Shown in pieces: positions 14,513 to 17,463 of a stretch of 17,463 nt of DNA. The DNA is from an uncultured Granulosicoccaceae bacterium (GTDB taxonomy: Bacteria > Pseudomonadota > Gammaproteobacteria > Granulosicoccales > Granulosicoccaceae). The position numbers were made by a program, and so were the translations under genes. Within the stretch, counting starts at the first letter, position 1; each line of letters starts with the position of its first letter. The notes beneath the pieces are model-generated. The model saw nothing but the letters and a program-made list of their open reading frames with translations, made no database searches and was not told where the DNA came from. The stretch lies in NCBI GenBank assembly GCA_937951695.1, contig CALFBL010000186.1, positions 1 through 17,463 on the forward strand. Reading direction: 5' to 3'.

Positions 14513-17365
14513 TCAGGCGAATTGACGTTGTTCGCCAGTATCAAAGGCGTTAGAGATGCAACGCTCGCACAGCTGTGCGTGTTCGGACGATTTACCAACC
14601 GATTCTACTTTGTGCCAACATCGCTCACATTTCGCAGCGCTGGCAACCGAAGCGCTGATTGCCACGACACCTGAGCCTGCGCTTTGGTTTTCCGCATCGG
14701 CAGGCTTCGATACGAGCGGTTCCACCTTGGCTTCAGAGGTGATTAATACAAAACGTAACTCGTCACCAAGACGGCTCAAAATGTCGTGCACTGGGCCATC
14801 TGCGTAGAGCGTCACCGAGGCATCCAGCCCACCACCGATGTCTCCGGCGACGCGTAGCGTCTCCAGCGTTTTTGACATTGCGGCTCGAACCTCTACCACC
14901 GTGGCCCAGTCACTGTTACTTAACGTCGCGGCGGGGTCGATTTCCGGTAAATCCTCGACGTAGGTTTGTGTAAACACCGAAGCGGTTCGATCTCCCGGCA
15001 AGTGCTGCCAGATCTCATCGGCGGTAAACGACAAGACCGGCGCGATCCATCGAACCATAGCATCTGCGATGAGGTACATCGCGGTCTGCGTCGAGCGACG
15101 ACCCAAACTGTCGGTTGCCATTGTGTACTGGCGATCTTTAATGATATCCAGATAAAACCCACCCATGTGGACCGAACAAAAATTATGCAGGCGCTGATAC
15201 ACGGTGTGGAATTGATAGTCTGAGTAAGCGGCTTCAATGTCTTTCTGTGTTCGCAGTGTGCAATCGAGCGCCCAACGATCCAGTTCAAGCATGTCATCGA
15301 GTGCAACCGCATTCTTGGCAGGATCGAAATCGTTTATGGCACTGAGTAGGTAACGCGCGGTGTTTCGAATGCGTCGATAGGAATCCGCCATGCGGGCAAG
15401 GATCTCTTTTGACACGGTCATCTCGCCGCGATAGTCCGCTGAACATACCCACAAGCGAACGATGTCGGCACCGAGGGTTTTAAATAAATCTTGTGGCGCG
15501 ATGACGTTACCCAATGACTTGGACATCTTGCGCCCGTTTTGATCCACTGTGAAGCCGTGCGTTAACACTTGGCGATACGGGGCTTGTTTGTGGATAGCGG
15601 TGCTGGTCAGAATAGAAGAGTGGAACCAGCCACGATGTTGGTCCGAGCCCTCCAGATACATATCCGCCGGGTAGGTTTGCCCGTCGGTTTGCTGCAGTAC
15701 GTGATGCCAGGTAGTGCCGGAATCAAACCATACATCCAGTACATCGTGGCTCTTGTCGTAGTCATCAGCATCGCTGCCAAGCAATGTCGATTTGTCGGCA
15801 TCGAACCAAGCTTGAATGCCATTTTGTTCGATGAGTACCGCCACTTGCTCAATCAAGCCTTGTGTATCGGGATGCAATTCTCCGGTTTCCTTGTGCAGAA
15901 ACAACGGAATGGGCACGCCCCAGTAGCGTTGCCGGGAGATGCACCAGTCGGGCCGATTTGCAATCATGCCCTCGATACGCTGCTGGCCCCAGTCAGGTAC
16001 CCAGCGGACTTTTTGAATTTCAGCGATGGTGTCTTTGCGCAGGTCTTTCTCTTCCATGCTGATAAACCACTGCGGCGTAGCACGGAAAATTATGGGTGTT
16101 TTGGTGCGCCAGCAATACGGGTAGCTGTGCTGGTATTTTTCTACGTGAGCAAGTTTGCCCAGACGTGTCAGCTCTTCCAGCAATGGCTTGTCGACTTTAA
16201 CCACGTGTTGGCCAGCGAAGAGCTCAACGTGTTTGCGGAACAGACCGTTGTCGTCCACGTTGTCCAGCAGTTCCAGGCCATAACGATTGCCGGCGTAGAA
16301 ATCATCCACCCCATGATCGGGGGCTGTGTGGACACAACCTGTGCCGGATTCTGTGGTGACGTGCTCTCCTGTGATGAGTAAAGAATCGCGATCGTAGATT
16401 GGGTGTTTTAAAACGATGCGCTCAAGTTTTGACCCGGTGCACTGACCTAACACCGTAAACGCCTCCACCTCAAAACGTTTCATCACCGACTCGACCATCT
16501 CGGTCGCCATGATGAGTTGCTCGCCCTGAGTGCAGCTGCCGGTATCGGCAGTGCCAGCGTTTTCATCGATTTGCACCAAGGCGTATTCGATGTCCGGATG
16601 AACAGCGACCGCTAGGTTGCCGGGGATGGTCCAGGGGGTGGTGGTCCAGATCACCACGTGCACGGCCTGCCCCGTGTCATCCACGCCAAACCGGGCCAGC
16701 AAGTCGGCTGGGTTGCGGGCTTCAAATTTGACATCAATTGCGTTTGAGGTTTTGTCTTCGTACTCCACTTCGGCTTCTGCCATTGCGGTGTGTGCACCCC
16801 AGCTCCAGTGAACGGGTTTTACGCCTTTGTACACATGACCGGCATCGATGATTTTGCCCAGAGCGCGAACGATGTTTGCCTCGTTGCTAAAGTTCATCGT
16901 CAGGTACGGGTTGTTCCAGTCGCCAATGATGCCCAAGCGTTTGAATTCGGTGCGCTGATTGTCGATTTGTTCGGCCGCGTATTCACGGCAGTGGGCGCGA
17001 AAATCGCCTTCGCTGATTTTGTCGCCAGGCTTGCCGGCGATCTCTTCCACCTTGTTTTCTATGGGTAGCCCATGGCAGTCCCAGCCTGGCACGTAGGGGG
17101 AGTCGTAGCCGCCTAATTGCTTGCTTTTGACAATCATGTCTTTAAGCACTTTGTTCACTACGTGGCCGATGTGGATCACTCCGTTGGCGTAGGGAGGGCC
17201 ATCGTGCAAAATGAACTTGGGCCGGCCTGCTGAAGCTGCGCGGATTTCCCCGTGCAGATCGTTCTCTTGCCAGCGGGCCAACATTTCCGGTTCCCGCTTG
17301 GCCAGGTTGCCGCGCATAGGGAAATCGGTCTTGGGAAGGTTTAGGGTGTCTTTGTAGTCGCTCAC
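14513..17365 (-). CDS. ileS: Isoleucyl-tRNA synthetase
   Basis: IleS charges tRNA-Ile and edits misactivated valine. The class I motifs are present: HIGH in HDGPPYANGVIHIGHVVNK (near residue 65) and KMSKS in GRKMSKSLGN. The CP1 editing site appears as TGCVHTAPDHGVDDF. The C-terminal zinc site is CERC-16-residue gap-CERC (C913, C916, C933, C936 in this numbering). I choose GTG 17365, giving 950 residues, because the product then begins MSDYKDTLNLPKTDFPMRG, matching E. coli MSDYKSTLNLPETGFPMRG. TTG at 17374 would add three residues. A nearby ATG at 17388 opens a five-codon frame ending in TGA, so it cannot be the start. The ribosome site is weak. ileS heads the ileS-lspA-ispH run; ribF, usual upstream, is not visible. 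Confidence 0.96.
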   Translation of the reverse strand: MSDYKDTLNLPKTDFPMRGNLAKREPEMLARWQENDLHGEIRAASAGRPKFILHDGPPYANGVIHIGHVVNKVLKDMIVKSKQLGGYDSPYVPGWDCHGLPIENKVEEIAGKPGDKISEGDFRAHCREYAAEQIDNQRTEFKRLGIIGDWNNPYLTMNFSNEANIVRALGKIIDAGHVYKGVKPVHWSWGAHTAMAEAEVEYEDKTSNAIDVKFEARNPADLLARFGVDDTGQAVHVVIWTTTPWTIPGNLAVAVHPDIEYALVQIDENAGTADTGSCTQGEQLIMATEMVESVMKRFEVEAFTVLGQCTGSKLERIVLKHPIYDRDSLLITGEHVTTESGTGCVHTAPDHGVDDFYAGNRYGLELLDNVDDNGLFRKHVELFAGQHVVKVDKPLLEELTRLGKLAHVEKYQHSYPYCWRTKTPIIFRATPQWFISMEEKDLRKDTIAEIQKVRWVPDWGQQRIEGMIANRPDWCISRQRYWGVPIPLFLHKETGELHPDTQGLIEQVAVLIEQNGIQAWFDADKSTLLGSDADDYDKSHDVLDVWFDSGTTWHHVLQQTDGQTYPADMYLEGSDQHRGWFHSSILTSTAIHKQAPYRQVLTHGFTVDQNGRKMSKSLGNVIAPQDLFKTLGADIVRLWVCSADYRGEMTVSKEILARMADSYRRIRNTARYLLSAINDFDPAKNAVALDDMLELDRWALDCTLRTQKDIEAAYSDYQFHTVYQRLHNFCSVHMGGFYLDIIKDRQYTMATDSLGRRSTQTAMYLIADAMVRWIAPVLSFTADEIWQHLPGDRTASVFTQTYVEDLPEIDPAATLSNSDWATVVEVRAAMSKTLETLRVAGDIGGGLDASVTLYADGPVHDILSRLGDELRFVLITSEAKVEPLVSKPADAENQSAGSGVVAISASVASAAKCERCWHKVESVGKSSEHAQLCERCISNAFDTGEQRQFA

Positions 17366-17463
17366 AGCGCTCAATCGCTCACAGACATATCAAAATAGGG
17401 GTGCGGTGAGTGTAGGCGATTGAGCGCTGCTCCGGCCGTGTTTTCAGTGACGATTCACTCAGT
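17366..17463. other. Leader region upstream of ileS with direct repeat and mini-frame
   Basis: GTGAGCGA occurs twice, 17 bp apart, just before and at the ileS start (minus strand). The upstream copy belongs to a five-codon frame from ATG 17388 to TGA 17373-17371. No clear promoter can be assigned. One minus-strand frame is open from the window edge to near 17380 and could be the tail of an upstream gene, but its 28 codons resemble nothing I recognise. Confidence 0.4.

Noticed and set aside
15569..16381. Long open frame on the + strand inside ileS (270 codons)
   Set aside because: It is antisense to well-conserved IleS sequence and shows no recognisable domain; it is a by-product of ileS codon use.

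Overview
The window looks like chromosomal DNA from a marine-type gammaproteobacterium. The evidence is the order ileS-lspA-ispH, YcaD-type, YidB-type and IleS sequences of gammaproteobacterial character, and polysaccharide-degrading genes expected of an alga-associated heterotroph. I see no phage, insertion sequence, CRISPR array, tRNA or rRNA. Genus cannot be fixed from the sequence alone.

Region 1 (1-5495, + strand) is an alginate-oligosaccharide use cluster, entered part-way. It holds the C-terminus of an AlgQ-like ABC solute-binding protein and a strong hairpin terminator. These are followed by a cytoplasmic PL15 exo-oligoalginate lyase closely resembling Agrobacterium Atu3025, an SDR that fits a DEH (4-deoxy-L-erythro-5-hexoseulose uronate) reductase, a KdgF-like cupin, and a MATE transporter whose start codon overlaps the cupin stop. 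The inferred logic is: oligosaccharides are imported by the ABC system, cut to unsaturated monomers by PL15, linearised to DEH by KdgF and reduced to KDG (2-keto-3-deoxygluconate) by the SDR. The cupin reading frame is broken: its N-terminal part lies in a different frame, ending in a stop, so it is either a mutation or a sequence error.

Region 2 (5496-7685) has a convergent gap with hairpins, then a YcaD-like MFS transporter (-) with an acidic C-terminal tail. Divergent from it is a kappa-GST/HCCA-isomerase-like DsbA-fold protein (+). The two promoters are both recognisable and overlap on the same roughly 36 bp.

Region 3 (7754-11298, + strand) encodes envelope and secreted proteins. They are a secreted GH16 glucanase with three FN3-like repeats inserted inside its catalytic fold, a lipoprotein with about eight 23-residue 'PA.Y.TV' repeats plus a peptidoglycan-binding domain, and a YidB/DUF937 protein.

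Region 4 (11390-17374, - strand) reads from right to left. It is the housekeeping run ileS, lspA and ispH (without fkpB between the last two), then a nitroreductase with the substrate-binding residues of iodotyrosine deiodinase, coupled by a 7-nt overlap to an EamA/DMT transporter.

The alginate pathway is a known one. The less ordinary observations are the nested GH16, the predicted halotyrosine dehalogenase with its coupled transporter, the repeat lipoprotein, the disrupted kdgF with coupled MATE gene, and the overlapping divergent promoters.
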